A stretch of 64,000 bases of DNA from contig JABYQS010000154.1 in NCBI GenBank assembly GCA_022592435.1, forward strand, positions 1-64,000, written 5' to 3'. This document shows, piece by piece, positions 12,451 through 25,610 of this stretch (position 1 is the first letter of the stretch; the number at the start of each line of letters is the position of its first letter). The position numbers and the translations under genes were made by a program. Source of the stretch: Cerioporus squamosus (taxonomy: Eukaryota; Basidiomycota; Agaricomycetes; Polyporales; Polyporaceae). The notes beneath the pieces are model-generated. The model was not told the origin of the DNA and did no database searches. It saw nothing but the letters and a program-made list of their open reading frames with translations.

Positions 12451-12643
12451 GATGGAGCTCTGATATGAGGTGGGCATGAATATGCACTGCCGGAGGTATT
12501 TAGATCCCCGTTTCATGAATTGGTACAGCTATTCCAAAGCTGGTGTCATTCGAATCCTGTGCAGCCCCGCTCGAATCCCAGAGCACCACATGCTTTTCAC
12601 CGGCGGAACGAAGCTCCCGAGTTGTGCCCAGCCCCCAAACCCA

Positions 12644-13024
12644 CCTTGCTTTCCGGATCGGATCTCTGATGCATTAGAACTTGCATAGGAATGCGATGAC
12701 TCCGTGTTGGTAATCTGTCATTGTTGGCAATGCGTTTCCATCTGCCACGGCAAGTTACCCGGACCTCGCAAGCACGCATTGCCTTCCGGGTCGGATCTTT
12801 AGTGGGGCGTGATTTGAATAGGAATGTGATGACTTCGTCTCGGGGATTGGTCATAGTAGGCAATGCTGTTCCATCTGCCACGGCAAGCCCGCATTGCCTT
12901 CCGGTTCGGATCTTTAGTGGGGCGGGTTTGAATAGAAATGCGATGAATCCGTCTCGGGGATCTGTCATACTTGGCAGTGCGTTTCCATCAATCACTTGCC
13001 ACGGCTGGTTACCCGGACCTCCCT
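12644..13024. repeat. Tandem repeat, three units of about 115-135 bp
   Basis: Three diverged copies begin near 12644, 12777 and 12892. Shared blocks are TTGCCTTCCGG, CGGATCTTTAGTGGGGCG, AATGCGATGA, TCTCGGGGAT and CCATCTGCCACGGCAAG. Copies two and three are the most alike, which points to recent duplication. The sequence differs from the adjacent 12.1-12.45 kb array. Confidence 0.75.
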
Positions 13025-15018
13025 CACTCCAGAATACAGTCCGAGAAGGGAAGCGTACGCGTTTCGTTTGGTATACGGCGGTGCCACTAGGTGGGACCAC
13101 CAGGCTGCGTGGTCCAACGCATTCGCATCAATCTCCGTCGAAGATTCGGTACATCGTGCAATCGAATCGCGCATTGTGGGCTTGCTGGCACTGCAGGGGA
13201 TTCGGAGCCAGGAGGGTAAAGATGATGGCTGAGGCTGCCAACTTTTTCTCGCACTTGCCCACCTGGGACGGCCGGGAAGATGCAGAGTCCGCGATCTATC
13301 CCAGGGATGCGGGCCCGGTGCGCCCAGAAGGAGAACGTATGCGGGTGGCCCGGGGTTTGGGTGTGTCGCGTGGAATGCGTAACGTGTAATGTACGTGCGT
13401 GTGTGCGTGCGTGCAGTGCCGACATATGAATCTGATGGATGTGAGTTGGGTGGGTGGGCTGGTAGGGCAGGATTCCGGATATGTATGTGGGCGTGGGCGG
13501 GTGCAGAAGAGAAGAAGAAACATATACCAATTGTCATGAGGGAATGCGAATGCAGAATGTGGGACACTTGGGATCGGCGATGGCGATGGGCACAGGATGT
13601 GGCAGGGCTCCAGCGTCCGGCCGTGGAGCAGAAGCACACAGCACGAAGCTCGTAAGTCTTGAGATGGGCGTGCGATGGGACACGATCTGCCTTTCAGTTG
13701 GGCGCGGTACCGGTACCGTTGACGGTTGCTGAGTGACGGGAAAGATGACGCACGGTGCAGAAGATCGTGCAGGGCTGGTGCTGCAGATTCGCCTTCCGCG
13801 GTGAGAAGGTGGCCGGGTTCGAATGGGGGACGCAGTGGGCTAGGTACGACGTACGTACGCACGCAGCAGCAGGCTCGGACGGACGGCATTGGAAGGTTCC
13901 GTGTCTGCCAGTTGTGGTTGGCGGATCTGCGTGCGGGATTCGGGTGTTCTGCGGAGCTTTGACTCCTGACGGTGAGCGCGACGCGAGCGAGTTTGCAGCG
14001 GGCACGCATTCGGGCATACGGGGTGGTGCTGTGTAGGACTGCGTGCGTGTCCGTGATTCACAGGTGGATGGTCTGTGCTTGTGCAGTATCAGTGATGCGT
14101 TGTCCCGACTTGGACAGAGTTGTTTCACAGCCAATGGCAATGGCTCAGCGACGCGATCCAGCGTCGAAAGGCGTCGACGCGCACTATGCAGCGTCCATCA
14201 GGACTCTGATGCGTCTGAACAATGTTGCGCGGCCTGGTCCTTGTGGGATATGAGTCTCTTGCAAAGGTCTTGGTCGGCGTTAGATCAAAGACTTGCCTGA
14301 AGAGGGAATCCTTGTCAACCATGTAGCATTGTCCCTGGAAGCCGTTGTACGTACAGTAGGATGTCTCCAGGGCACTACAAGGAGGTGCCCATAGACGGCA
14401 AAGGTCTGGTGTAGGGCCGTAAAGGAGCCAAGGAGTCCAAGCACTGAACAACAACGAGTGATCTCATGGTGCACAAGGAGTGCCGCCGTCAGAGGTCGCA
14501 TATGAGCTCCGAGTTTTGTGCGGGGTTTGTCGGTGTAGAGACATGCAATCCGGGGAGAATGAACAGCTATTGTGCCAGCCAGGAAGGAATACAAGGACAC
14601 ACCACTCGCTTGGTTCTCAGACGGATGTCTCCTGCCGGCGGGCGAGGTCATTGTTGAGAATAGTGAGCAACCGCCATAGAGCATGTGGCTGCACGCATAA
14701 TGCATGTATGCAAATCACTGTACAACGGTTCGGTAAATGATATCAGCATGAGCGATATAATGAGACGGCCGTACCTGCAGAGGAGCCTGAAATGATAGTT
14801 ACTTCCTTCGCCGAAACAAGGCATAGCAAGCCTTTCGCCCTCCATCTCTAGTTGCATGCGAGCGTAAAACAGACAGTCTGTTGCTGTATGCTGCATGGGT
14901 GGCTCGTCCATGTACGTCTTTCGTTCCATCTCTTATGAGTTAAGCCGCTCACCTCTCCTTTTCTCTGTCCATTCTCTTTTCCTACCAGATCTTGTGGAGA
15001 AGCTTCAAAATCATCCGT
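13025..15018. other. Intergenic, no supported gene
   Basis: Overlapping ORFs of low complexity, with a GT-rich stretch near 13380-13500. No gene could be supported. A candidate 3' splice acceptor near 14988 hints that the membrane-protein gene might have an upstream exon here. Confidence 0.45.
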
Positions 15019-16783
15019 ATGCACAAGGAGATCCGTTGCGTGGCCATTCCCGGAGTTTCACTCCAGTTCTCGCTCGCTGTCGTCGGCGCCGTCGGCCTTT
15101 ATCTCCCAAATCGCCTCACTGATCGCGAGATCTTATGGCTCCTACCCTCTCTCATGTTCTGGACAGAGTTCGGGGTCACGGTTATTATCTTCTACCGTGC
15201 CAGAGACCACGAGAGGTACCGACGACTCTTATCCCTGGCCACCGTCTTCAACCTTCTTTGCGCCACAGCTTCTTCTATCCTTGGAGCTTTGGGGGTCGCC
15301 TTTCGCTGGCGGTCCATGTTTTTCCAGCAATACCTCCTCGTCCAGCTGCTTCTAGTCTGGTCTTTCTTCCGTATACACTCCGTCGTTCACAACAAGTGGT
15401 GGGAGCGACGAGACTTCTCCATACCAGGTGTCGTTGACAGCGACGAGAATTCCTCCCGGGTGAGCTTCCAGTTCGGCCCCCGGCAGACAAGGGACAACGT
15501 ATCTCGGTAGGCTTTGTACTTGCGTCTGCCGCCAGTGGAGTTATGCTAACACCTGAGTAGAAATTCAGACCCAGAAGCCGCTATTTCCGAGCCCGAGGAC
15601 CTTGAAATGTGCGTCGCCATGTTCTGACCGTACCTGCGAAATCACTGACCACTACGTAGGGATAACCTTCGGAAACCCCGCAGGAATGACCTGCCAAAAC
15701 TCAACGAGCCAATATTTCACTTCGACGTCGATACCGATGGGTATGTCATTGCTCTGATAGTTTCCATGTTTAGGAATTCTAATAGCTCCATAGACAAAAG
15801 TTTCATCCAGGAACTTCAGCATCGACCCTGTCTTTACACACTTCGAGTTTAGGCCCTGAACTCACCAAATGGAGGCACCGGTACGTGTTTTGCAACAGTC
15901 TAAGATTATTCAGTAAGCCTATCGCTGCATAGGATCATTTTGACGCCGAGCGCAATAAAACGCGACGAACCAAGACCATCGCGTCGATCTGGAATGGCAT
16001 GGATCCGCGCTTTGTACGCTGCTTACTTTCTTTCTCATAACCTACCTTGACTCTGACCGGACTCAATACTTTCAGCGGTCGTACTCGCACGCAAGAGAAT
16101 AGGTGGGTTGCGACTTTTCCCAGGTCTTACTCAGACTCTGAACGATATTATAGGTCTCATGTGGAGAAACTCGAGGCCAATGGTGCCACGTCATCGTTCG
16201 CCCAAGACATTCGCCAAGAGGGCAAGGATGTCTTCAACGCGTATTTCCAGGAAGACGAGTTCGCGCCAAGTGTCCTTGCCGAGTACGAGCCTTCTTCTAA
16301 TACAGCCAGGATATCGCTGTATCAAAAGGAACTGTACGTCTCGTCTCCCCATCTCGCCCGTGTTTGCTTCTTAGCAAGCTGATGGGAAGTTACAGGCTGC
16401 CGGACACGCAGAACGAAGGCGCAAACTCGAATCCTAAAGATAGACGATTATCGGAATACGTGAGAAAGGTCCTCAGGCGGAGAAATGCAGTTGACGAGTC
16501 TTTGCAGGCGGACTTACAGCGGGTTTCTGAGGACGCAGAGGAGTTGCTCGATCAGCAGCAGCACAAGCAGTCCGAACTCAACGAGGTATACGACGCAGCG
16601 CTCACGACCGACCGCGACATCCCGTCAACCCCACCCGTCAGGCCTACGGTCGACATTCCACCCTCCCCGATACACGTAGCAACCATTTCTACATTTCCAT
16701 CACCCGCCGTTTCCGCCGAGGATGTAGACCACGCTGTGAGCAGATTTGGTGACGACGAGTCCTTCGTAGTGGTGCCGTTATAG
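15019..16783 (+). CDS. Hypothetical fungal membrane protein with cytosolic C-terminal region
   Basis: Seven exons (15019-15506, 15561-15608, 15660-15740, 15794-15880, 15933-16013, 16076-16333, 16375-16783) give 483 residues with phase agreement at all six introns. The first 140 residues contain four hydrophobic segments (FSLAVVGAVGLYL, WLLPSLMFWTEFGVTVIIF, LLCATASSILGALGVAF, YLLVQLLLVWSFF), so the protein should sit in a membrane. The rest is hydrophilic, with a helical, coiled-coil-like block around residues 370-410 (AVDESLQADLQRVSEDAEEL) and a proline-rich tail ending FGDDESFVVVPL. I do not recognise the family and assign no function. The ATG at 15019 is the first usable one; the frame is open slightly upstream, so another exon is possible. 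Confidence 0.65.
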
Positions 16784-18641
16784 GCCGGCAGGTCCAGACC
16801 GGTGACACTTTGTTGCCGTCGTCGAGACTATCGGGCAGTGGAATTGCGTTGTGACTTCATTTACGATTCGTTCCTGCTTTTATTCACGTCTACGCTTTAC
16901 ATTGTAGGGTCAGCAGAACCTTGCTATTGCGCTTACCTACCCTACGGAGACATCTATCTTATAGACGCGTTTACTTGCTTGTTGTCTGTTTGAACGTTGA
17001 CGTTGTAATCCAGTCGGTTGATGCTTATATTAATTGCGAACTCGTGAAATGTCCGTTATCTCTTTTCTACTTTTTGGATTGGTATCGGCCCTGCGTCTCT
17101 CGTCTGACTGGATTGTTGGACTGATCAGAACGGTCTTCGTGACATGCGTGTCAGTTAGCTTTCTGTTCAAATAGCCCACGGCGTACGAGCTATCTTTTTA
17201 TGGCTGAGCTCAGCTTGATTCTATATACCACGAACCGCCATAGCAGAAAGTCTGAGGCTGTCTAGACCAGGCAGAAGGGCCCTAAACAGCGCTCATGGCA
17301 CAATAGCGCAACTGGCTGCGCTTCGGCTGTTTGAGATGGAACCAAGTTACCCACCCTGCATCTAATCGAGAAGGTCTTGGCCTGGTAGATGCGCGTAGAG
17401 GAACGTTAAAGATTATTCCGTCTTTAGATATCAAGATATAGGAGGGCAATGGATGACTGAGAGAGCAGGCATCATCTTCTGCCAATCACTAATGAGTCGT
17501 GCTGCCTCTGGAATCTTGCTATAAAAAGGGGCCATTCAGAGCTAGCGGTGTGAGCCAGACCGTAATGTACGTACTACCAAGACATTCTAAACCAGATCGA
17601 GTAGCACGAGGCAATCCGTTGCCTCCAAGGCTACATGAAGGGTTTAAATGACATGATCATCCTCAGGCCGGTCGTGGGGCTTAGGGGTCGGGAGGACGTG
17701 GAAACTGCTCTCGATGCAGAAGCTAGCCTTCAACACCAGGACACATCGTGATCTGTGCCCTAAGCGTGTCTATCATCATGCCCTATCGTCTAGACAGATA
17801 GCACGTCGATAGACATGGACCGTAGGGTCGAAAATGAGGCAGCAATAAGCCGTTCTTCCTACGGCCTTCTTCCGAGGTGGCCTTTAGGTTAAATGCCGCA
17901 GAAAAGGCGGTGGAGGAAGCGCAAAAGAGGACATAGGCAAGAATGAAATGGAGCCTCACCACACACCCTCATAATAGGCTTCTCTCCAGGTCGCCTTTTG
18001 TCAGCGCTATGATTACATGTGCGAGCCAATTGCTGCGAGAGACAATAGGTACGCAGATCAGATCCTCTGCAGGCGACTTAGCCGCGCAAACGGGTCCTGC
18101 GCTCGACCAGAGTTCACTCATTGATCCAACGGTCATCATCTCCACAGTCATCATCTCCACAGGGTAACGGTCGGAACGGGTCTCCCCGCATGGACACCTC
18201 TCAAAGCAATTCGAAGCTTTACAGGGTCGTGCTCGGGTAGCGGATTGACAAGAGCAGTCTGAAAGTCTGAGTGGGATTTATGGATATGGATATGAAACAC
18301 ACGATACGCGTCGTAGGTCTTTGTCCGCAAAAAACCCCGTTACGATGTCCTACAGCCCTAAGGTAATCAACATTTGGAATAAGCCAGCAGAATGAGAGTC
18401 ATAGATACGATGGACGCACCGGTCATTCTCGTTGTCTACATCCGCAATATCAATCCAATGCGCCAACCGAACGAGCCCACTGTTCATCGCGGAGTGTGGC
18501 CTTGACAATCATACGCCGATTATATGCCTATCGTGCCATCAGCTACTGGCTCCTATATGCACAAGTATGCTCACTGCTGGAAAGAGGTCATTCTCGAACT
18601 CTTGTTGAGTGCCTGGCGCGTTCTTCCTCGTCTGGGGGGCG
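16784..18641. other. Intergenic, no supported gene
   Basis: Relatively AT-rich, short ORFs only. A short direct duplication (CATCATCTCCACAGT repeated in tandem) lies near 18135-18165. No element could be identified. Confidence 0.5.
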
Positions 18642-18956
18642 TTAACTCAGACACGAAGGCGGGCTGCAGCAAGGGCCACTCACTACTATCTTGTCTCGCT
18701 CCAAGAGCAAAGCATACAAATCGACGCACGCATCGTACGCGAGCTGTGCGTAGAGTATCGCTTTCGAGAGACATTCGTCATAGTACTGGAGGCCGGCTTT
18801 GGCGCTAAGACCGTCAAGCACATGTAGAGTGCGCTCTAGAGCGTCCCAGGTATAGTCCGACCGAATCTGCGTGAGGAGGTCGCTGGCGATGTCCATGGTG
18901 ACAAGCTCAGACCTGTAAAAGGTCCAGTCCGGATCCGCAGGTGCAAGGGTGGACAT
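18642..18956 (-). CDS. Small hypothetical ORF, possible gene fragment
   Basis: A 104-residue ORF whose first 90 residues look protein-like (PDWTFYRSELVTMDIASD, then an amphipathic helical stretch around GLQYYDECLSKAILYAQ). The last dozen residues are unlike the rest, and GTAGTG near there could be a splice donor. No family is recognised. It starts directly beside a poly-G tract and has no neighbour gene, so it may be the broken remnant of a larger gene. Confidence 0.3.
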   Translation of the reverse strand: MSTLAPADPDWTFYRSELVTMDIASDLLTQIRSDYTWDALERTLHVLDGLSAKAGLQYYDECLSKAILYAQLAYDACVDLYALLLERDKIVVSGPCCSPPSCLS

Positions 18957-18961
18957 TGTTC

Positions 18962-18997
18962 GGGGGGAGGGGGGCGGGGGGGGGAGTGGGGGGGTGG
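18962..18997. repeat. Poly-G tract
   Basis: 36 bp that are almost entirely G on the + strand, broken by a few A, C and T. Such tracts can form G-quadruplexes and are prone to length error in sequencing. Confidence 0.8.
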
Positions 18998-21769
18998 CAT
19001 GTGTCGTCAGAGATGTACATCTTCTTCAGTGTGAACGACAGCTATTTTGGCTTGTTTGTCTTCGGTCACATGCTCATGCCCATTGCGTCCTTCTCCATTC
19101 TCACGCGGCGGATCTTAAACGGCATCATCCATTAGAGCTGTGATTAGATTGACATCAGACACACCATCTAACTTTGATACGGAATCGGGGAGCTCGAAGC
19201 ATAGTGCCGCAGTAACAATGCTGCGCGCTCTCCAATCGCGGCGTCGTCCAATCTGGAATGACCGAGCGCCCGGCGCCAGGCAACGGCTGCTTTCTTATCA
19301 ATATTCGTATCGCTTTATTATAGGGGTCATGATCAATAACGGATCATCTTTTTTAGAAACGCTGACCCGGACTGGAAGGCGGTAAGAGTGATAACCCCTC
19401 TCAGTAGGTCTAACGTCAGTTGGATCCGGCATTTCACCTTTGCCGAAAGGGGCGGCATATCTACATGGATACGTATACTATGAGTAATATCCGAGAAGGT
19501 GCGGTGACCTCAGCTGGCGGTAGCATCGGGCATTATCCTTTTTACACCTGACTCATGCCTCTAACGGACAGCTAACGGACGGGCTTTCTGCCACTTACCG
19601 TTTCCACACCGTTTGCCTACGTATCTATCTGACTTGATTACCTTTCTTAGTTGTCTTCGATTCGCTCCCACGGACCTGCTACCGCTCTGGAATACTCCCC
19701 AATAGTCTTGCAGACTACTTATAAAGGCTCCAGTGGGAAGTTGTTCTCGAAATCATATTTAGTGGACAGTTCTCCTTATCTGGGATACGGCCTCCATTTC
19801 CAGGTGCACCTGGGACAGCCGGATCAGGTTACGTCTGTGACGAGAAGAAGCAGTGGGTGCCCCAGACCACCTGGAACCACGAGACAGTACATCTAGGACC
19901 TCACGAAAACATCAAGAACACGATTAGGTAATGAGGTTAGGTCAAGTGAATGGTCGATCGCTTCAAGGCCAATCGACGAAGGTCTACAAGCGCGGAGGTC
20001 GGCCAAATTACAGCCGACCGTAAGCATGGCTCAATGTGTCACAGACGCCACGTGCATTGCACTCCATTCAGGTACATTCAATGTACCCCCCATCCCGCAC
20101 CATGCGACCAGGCCTGCCATAGGTCCCCCAGGGGCACGGAGAGACAATCAGATCCGACCATATAAATAGTTGACTATCCGGGCGCCCCTATCTGAAGAGG
20201 ACAGGGAGTGCCGGGTGCAGCAAGGGTCAATCAAGTGCGCAATGAATTATGGTGTGTACTGCGCGCAGACTACCTAAGTCGACGGCAGAGTTGTGGGCAG
20301 CGCCAGACCGGAACGCAGGAAACCGCAAGTTCAACGGTAAAATTTAAAGTGAAAGAGCGTTACGCTTATCATCGATTCAAGACTAGGGTATTGCGTGTGA
20401 AGCTTTTACACGGGACAGGAGGATTTTATATGGGACAACAGGGAATGCGGATAGGAGAAACGAGAACCCAGTTATCAGGGAGAGATGGGTGGCCCACTTA
20501 CGTGGCACAAAGGCAATGCCCATTTGCAAGGGACAAACAAGCAGCCATTTGCATGGGATATTGCCCGGCAGACAAATTGAAATATTACCTGATTGTCGCC
20601 CTCTGGGCTGCGTGGCCATTTCTATGGGATTTTCTAGCAGGTTGGTAGAATCAATTCAGTCTCCCGATAGCACGACGAGATCTTACATAATGATGGTTTG
20701 ATGAACGATCGCCCTTTGACTATAGAGCATTGAATTGCAGTAATTCGATAATATCGTCTTCTAATACTCGTCGGGCCTCTAGGCAGACATGAAATTGGCG
20801 AGAGCTGACTGCATCCTAAAATAGCAAGGCTGGTCAGTAAGCCACCAAGGTCTACCAGCAACAGAAAGCCATCGGTAGCTCACCATTACCCCTGTCAGCC
20901 GTGAGATACTGCGAGTCATTCCCGGCTACCAGTAGCTGGCCAATTCTCTTAACGGCATGCCAAACCTTTAATAAAGAGAGGGCTTGATTTGTCTATAGTC
21001 AACACTGAGACACAACGGAACCGCGGGGCGCAAGCCCGCGTCAAACATCATATAGGCTCAGCAATAATATAGGCACCATATAGATAGGCATGATTTGGAG
21101 ACTATCTGGATAGCACAGGCGAGATCCGGGACGAAGTGTAGTCGTAAGATGTCAAATGTCAGATCTGTAGATGTAGCCAACTGGGCGGTCTCCGCCAGGT
21201 CGAATGACTCAGCGTGTCATTTGGATTGGTCCAGTCGTTTACCCAGGTCGCCAGCCCCACCTGTCGATCCTCTACCGTAGCGCTAACCTCGCCGGAATAA
21301 TTAAACTGTTAAAAGATTATGTCAAAGTCTGTCTCTCTGGTCTTCCGCCTGATTGACATTGTAGCTGTACAAATGGCTCGTCGGGTCTAATACAAAGTAA
21401 GTGTCTAATGCTATAAATGTTAATGCGTGTCTAGATATGCGTGGCTGATAATACAAGTATGCAACTCAATCCTAAAATCTGTGAGGGTATATGTGAATAA
21501 TCTAACAATGCAAACAGTTGGCCATGCGTCCTCGTCTGACCGGCAGACAAAAAACAATCATAGGTAGCTGAGTAGTAAGTCTTCTTCGCAGACACTGGAG
21601 CATCAGAGATGGGGTATAAGGCGCTGCTGCGAGAAGAGTACTATCCGTAAGTGGAAAGGGCCACATTCTCGCCGACAGAGCCCTTGTGAGGTAGGTAGTG
21701 GTGGGTCGACTGCCGCGAGGCTTTCTACTAAAGTGCGGTAGGATAATGGTGCTGATATGGCTGCAGCGG
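18998..21769. other. Intergenic; short dispersed repeats, no supported gene
   Basis: No gene is supported. Near 20519, 20545 and 20622 the motif CCATTTGCAAGGGA recurs as variants (CCATTTGCATGGGA, CCATTTCTATGGGA). It is part of a decayed repeat. The tract adjoins the 3' end of the DUF3435 relic and may be part of an old insertion. Confidence 0.45.
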
Positions 21770-24488
21770 TTAGAATGAGGGACCCAGGACATTCTGGAAG
21801 CTGGTATACGACGACAGCTGCAGAGGTTGGGAAACCAGTGCGTTCTGAAAGCAGGAATACGACGGGGCCTGAGCAGGCGTAGGATAACCCAAGGCGTATT
21901 GGAGGGTAGAGTTCCAGGTCTCCTGCGGCGGAATAACAGGAGCAGCATACGCCAGAGGCGGGGCTTGGTATTGGTACGACTGTGAGTCGCTACACGTATA
22001 GAACTGCGAATTGTATGAGCTCTCACTCAAGGCGAGACCGTGACTTGGAATGCATACCCCTGAAACATCCGGATAACCTGCCCATGACGAAGTGGGAGTG
22101 ATAGGTGAAGGCGATGACGCTGGCGAAAGCGAAGGCGAAGGAGAAGAGGGTGAAGGTGAACCCGAGTAGTATTTTGGCGAGGCGACCTTGTCGACGACTT
22201 CGGAAACGGGACTGGGAGAGGATGACTTGCGTGCCGGTGCTCCAAGCTTGGCGAGGAACTGCTTGACACGAGGACGAGCAGGCTCCCACAAACACCCGAG
22301 CCTGACGTATAGGCCGCAGACCTGGATACGAAGGGCGCGAAGCTGCTCGTCGTCGAGATTATTGGGTCGCTGCTCGGAAAGGAGGTGGGCTACCTCGCTA
22401 CGCTCAGGAAGCTGGCACTTGATAACGGGAGGGGTGTACTCGAGTGGTGGCTCGCCGTTGAGTTGCCTGTTGAGGTCACGAGTAGGCGCCGTCTTGAAGT
22501 AAAAGTCATGGTAGCGCGAAATCACGTGCCTCTTCTCCGTCGCTCTTCTGCTGTTGATCCTCCTCGTCAACCGATCAGCCTCCTTCCCGAGCTCCTTCTT
22601 CTTAAGGCCGACCACCAGTAAGCGCCTTGGCCTCAGCCCGCAGCGAGTCCCTCCTCTGCACCATCTCCTCAATGTCCGCAGCCTCTCCCTTCTTCTTGAG
22701 CATTTCCCACACCTCCGGAGGAACCATATCCTTCTTGGCACGGCGATCGCGAGTGTGGCCGGCGTGGGAGAGCTTCTGGAGTAGACTGGCCTGGTTGACC
22801 TCGTTCAAGATGGCGGCGATCATGTCATGTTCGACCGTCTGATTGAGATAGCTGTGACGGAAAGTACCGGATCCCTCGTTATGACGCATGATCAGGTCTT
22901 GTTCGGGCCCCGTTGCCGTTCGATTGGCTGTGTTGGCTGCGTTCCGTCGCCAATCCTTGGGACCGATGGCGTCGGGATAGCCCATTTCGAGGGAGTGGTC
23001 CCGCATATACTCGTGTAGAGCGCGGTAGGACATGGGCTTGGAAAGATCGTCGTTCGAGCTGCGGAAGACAGGAGCCACTCCTTCTTCCACTGCAAAGGCA
23101 AGTACTCAAGGCCGTCGGGGACCTTCGCGTCGAAAACAGACTCGACGGTTGTAAGATGTTCGGATTCGAAGGCACCGTCGATGATGGCGAGGCTGATGAT
23201 GAGGGAAACGAGATCGAACATGACTCTCTTGGTCTGATAGAAGAAGAAGATGGTCCTACGAAAGATAAATCACGGTCAGCCTTTAAAGTATAAGGCCGAA
23301 AGAGGTCACTTACGGTTTGAGCTTGTTATCGTGACCTTTATGGTGGGTAAACTTGATCGCCATACCCAAACAATGCTCCCCAGTCTCCGGATGTCGACAA
23401 ACGAAGAGGGTGATGTCCTCATAGCACAGAGCGTTAGGACGACGATGAGATTGGCGGGGAAGGTCATCCTCGAACTTGGGATCCGAAGCCGAAGCTGCCT
23501 CCATCTGAAGCAAGTTGCGCGACTCGAAGAGTTCCCTCCAGCGTGGTTCCGTGGGCACCTTCTTCTCACTGTCGACAATCTTGGCTGGTCGACAACCGGT
23601 GTAGGCAAGGATGAGGTAGCAGGCTAGGATGCACAGTCGCACTCGCTCGTCGGGGAGGATACGTTTGTCGAACGAGATAGCGTGGATAAGCATGGCTAGG
23701 AGGTCGGACGCATCGGTGACATTCTTCTTGCGTGCCTCGGAAATCTTGAGTCAGTACGCTTTGATAACTTCCGCCTTGTAGTACTGAGAAGTGACTGTAA
23801 GTTCCGTGTTCTGTTACGGACTTGGGAAGCTCAATACGTACGTGATAAACGTCATCGCTACTGACGTGGTCAAACTCCTTCCCAACGATATGGTGGTATA
23901 CTATGAGAGGAGGAGAGAGAAGATCGGGTTGAGACCAAAGATACGCTCAAGATATCAAAGAACTCACATTGCTTCCAGGTGCGAAAGTACTGCCAAAGAG
24001 TGTCGGTAGTGTTGATCTTATAGTTGGTGCACATAAAGGTGAGGAAGCTCATGGCTGTTGCTCTGTCTGTCTTCTCCAAAGCGAGCTCGGTATCACCAAG
24101 ACCATACTTCTCGCAATATCTTTAAACAGTCGAAAATCGTCAAATCAGCCTCTTCTAATGCTAAGTAAACAAACTGGACGCACGCTTCCCACTTCTTGTC
24201 CATAACAAAGACATTTTGCATAGTGCCTCTTGCCCAAGAGCGAGCGACCGAAGGCGCATTCTTTGCTCTCTCGAGGAAGGCGGCATGCTCTTTGTCGGTC
24301 ATCTGGCCCCGGGGTCGAACCCGCCAGCTTTCCTCGGTGGCGAGCTCGCTGAGGAATATGTCGTTGAGGTCGGTATCGGCATAGGAGGTAGTGGAGCTGC
24401 CGGCAGCGAAAGGGTTGGATAGGGGTATTTGCTGAGCGTCCAGCCTCTGTAGCCTGGCAGTAGTGGGATGGCGGGGAGCGCGAGGCAT
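21770..24488 (-). pseudogene. DUF3435 (FluG-domain-annotated) tyrosine-recombinase-like gene, decayed
   Basis: The parts of a DUF3435 protein appear in order but not in one frame: ATG at 24488, N-terminal region, a core with LCILACYLILAYTGCRP, PNALCYEDITLFVCRHPETG and AIKFTHHKGHDNK, then DGLEYLPLQWKKEW, WRRNAANTANRTATG with RHNEGSGTFRHSYLN, and a Ser/Pro-rich tail ending at 21770. DUF3435 proteins are tyrosine-recombinase relatives; in Pezizomycotina they are the captains of Starship elements, while their role in basidiomycetes is not established. Visible lesions are a frame change near 24120, an in-frame TGA at 23751-23753, a one-base shift near 23075 and another shift near 22610. The intron 23313-23256 still fits GT-AG and phase. 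A TATA motif remains upstream. The copy is most likely dead. Confidence 0.75.
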
Positions 24489-24610
24489 ACTGAGAGAACT
24501 GATAAAGATGAAGCAAACGATGTTGACGAGGGTGTGCAATAGTCATCAAGGTCTGGGGATGCCGGTGGGAGGGGGGGAAGTCGGAGGGCCGATGACACCC
24601 AAGGCAGGCC

Positions 24611-24618
24611 CTTTATAT
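24611..24618 (-). promoter_or_regulatory. TATA-like element upstream of the DUF3435 relic
   Basis: ATATAAAG on the minus strand lies about 125 bp upstream of the former start codon at 24488. Confidence 0.4.
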
Positions 24619-25610
24619 GACGAGCTCATCGTTGTCACGACGACTCCCAGGTTTTCTAAGTCCCTAGAGATTGGCTGTTGACACTGCTTCGGTCACCGCT
24701 TTACCGCTCTCTCTTGGTTGTGTCCAGACTGGGACGGTTCTATGCGCAAGCGTCATATGGCGTGGCGATGTAAGAAGGGGTTGAACGATCCCGACCGGTG
24801 TCGATCCAATTCAAACCCTCCTCAATCCCAGACTTAGCTTGTATAGTACAAGGCAGGGGCAGAAACAAGCCGCGGGTTCTGGACGCGTACGATGCGCTAG
24901 ACTGCTTTCGTGCGCGCCGACGGCATCTCCTCCGCCGCATGCATCTGTTCCGCGAACGCGATCGAGCCATTGACGATTGGACAATTGACGACACGCGAGT
25001 GCCGGGCACACCGAAGTCCGAGGAACCGCGTCCGCATCCACGACCGCCCTGTCCACGATCGTGCCGCGGGCATCAAAACATACGATACGTGTACTACTAC
25101 TTACGCTATGATAGAGCCCGATGCATTCGGAATACAAGTATATACATCTGAATTCGTCCGACGTCTCGACCCGAGACTACGTGTACGGATGATTGGGGAT
25201 GACAATTCGATTGAGAGACTACTTATGTATTCTGCTACTGGACTTATCCGCGACACCACACATACTTCAAAACCAGACGGCAACAAGAAGCGAGAATGAG
25301 GCGTACATTCATATCGTATGTTCAGGAAATAGCGAGAAGAAGAGAGGTGAAGCATGGAGCAGAATGGAGTTAAGGATATCGGAACGGGTAGAGCGGGGAG
25401 GGGACAAAGCAGGACGGTCGCAAACATTCGTACAAGAAAAATAACAGGCAAGGGAAGCATTCGTCACATACACGAGCCTCGTTACGAGCTACAGAGCATA
25501 ATGGAACACCGGCTATGACACACCACGAGCAAGCCTTGTCCGTCTAGGCAGGGTCCGTGTGTCATCCTGCCCAGTAAACGACGCCCACCAGAACGCGCTG
25601 CACCACCCTC
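24619..25610. other. Intergenic, no supported gene
   Basis: Space between the DUF3435 relic and the end of the MADS-box gene. Short ORFs only; no motif seen. Confidence 0.5.

Noticed and set aside
13810..13830. GGTTCGAAT resembling a tRNA B box
   Set aside because: No A box or cloverleaf-compatible arms could be found upstream, so no tRNA is called.
20383..20619. Minus-strand ORF with repeated Trp/Cys/Pro pattern
   Set aside because: It is produced by short diverged DNA repeats and not by a recognisable protein.
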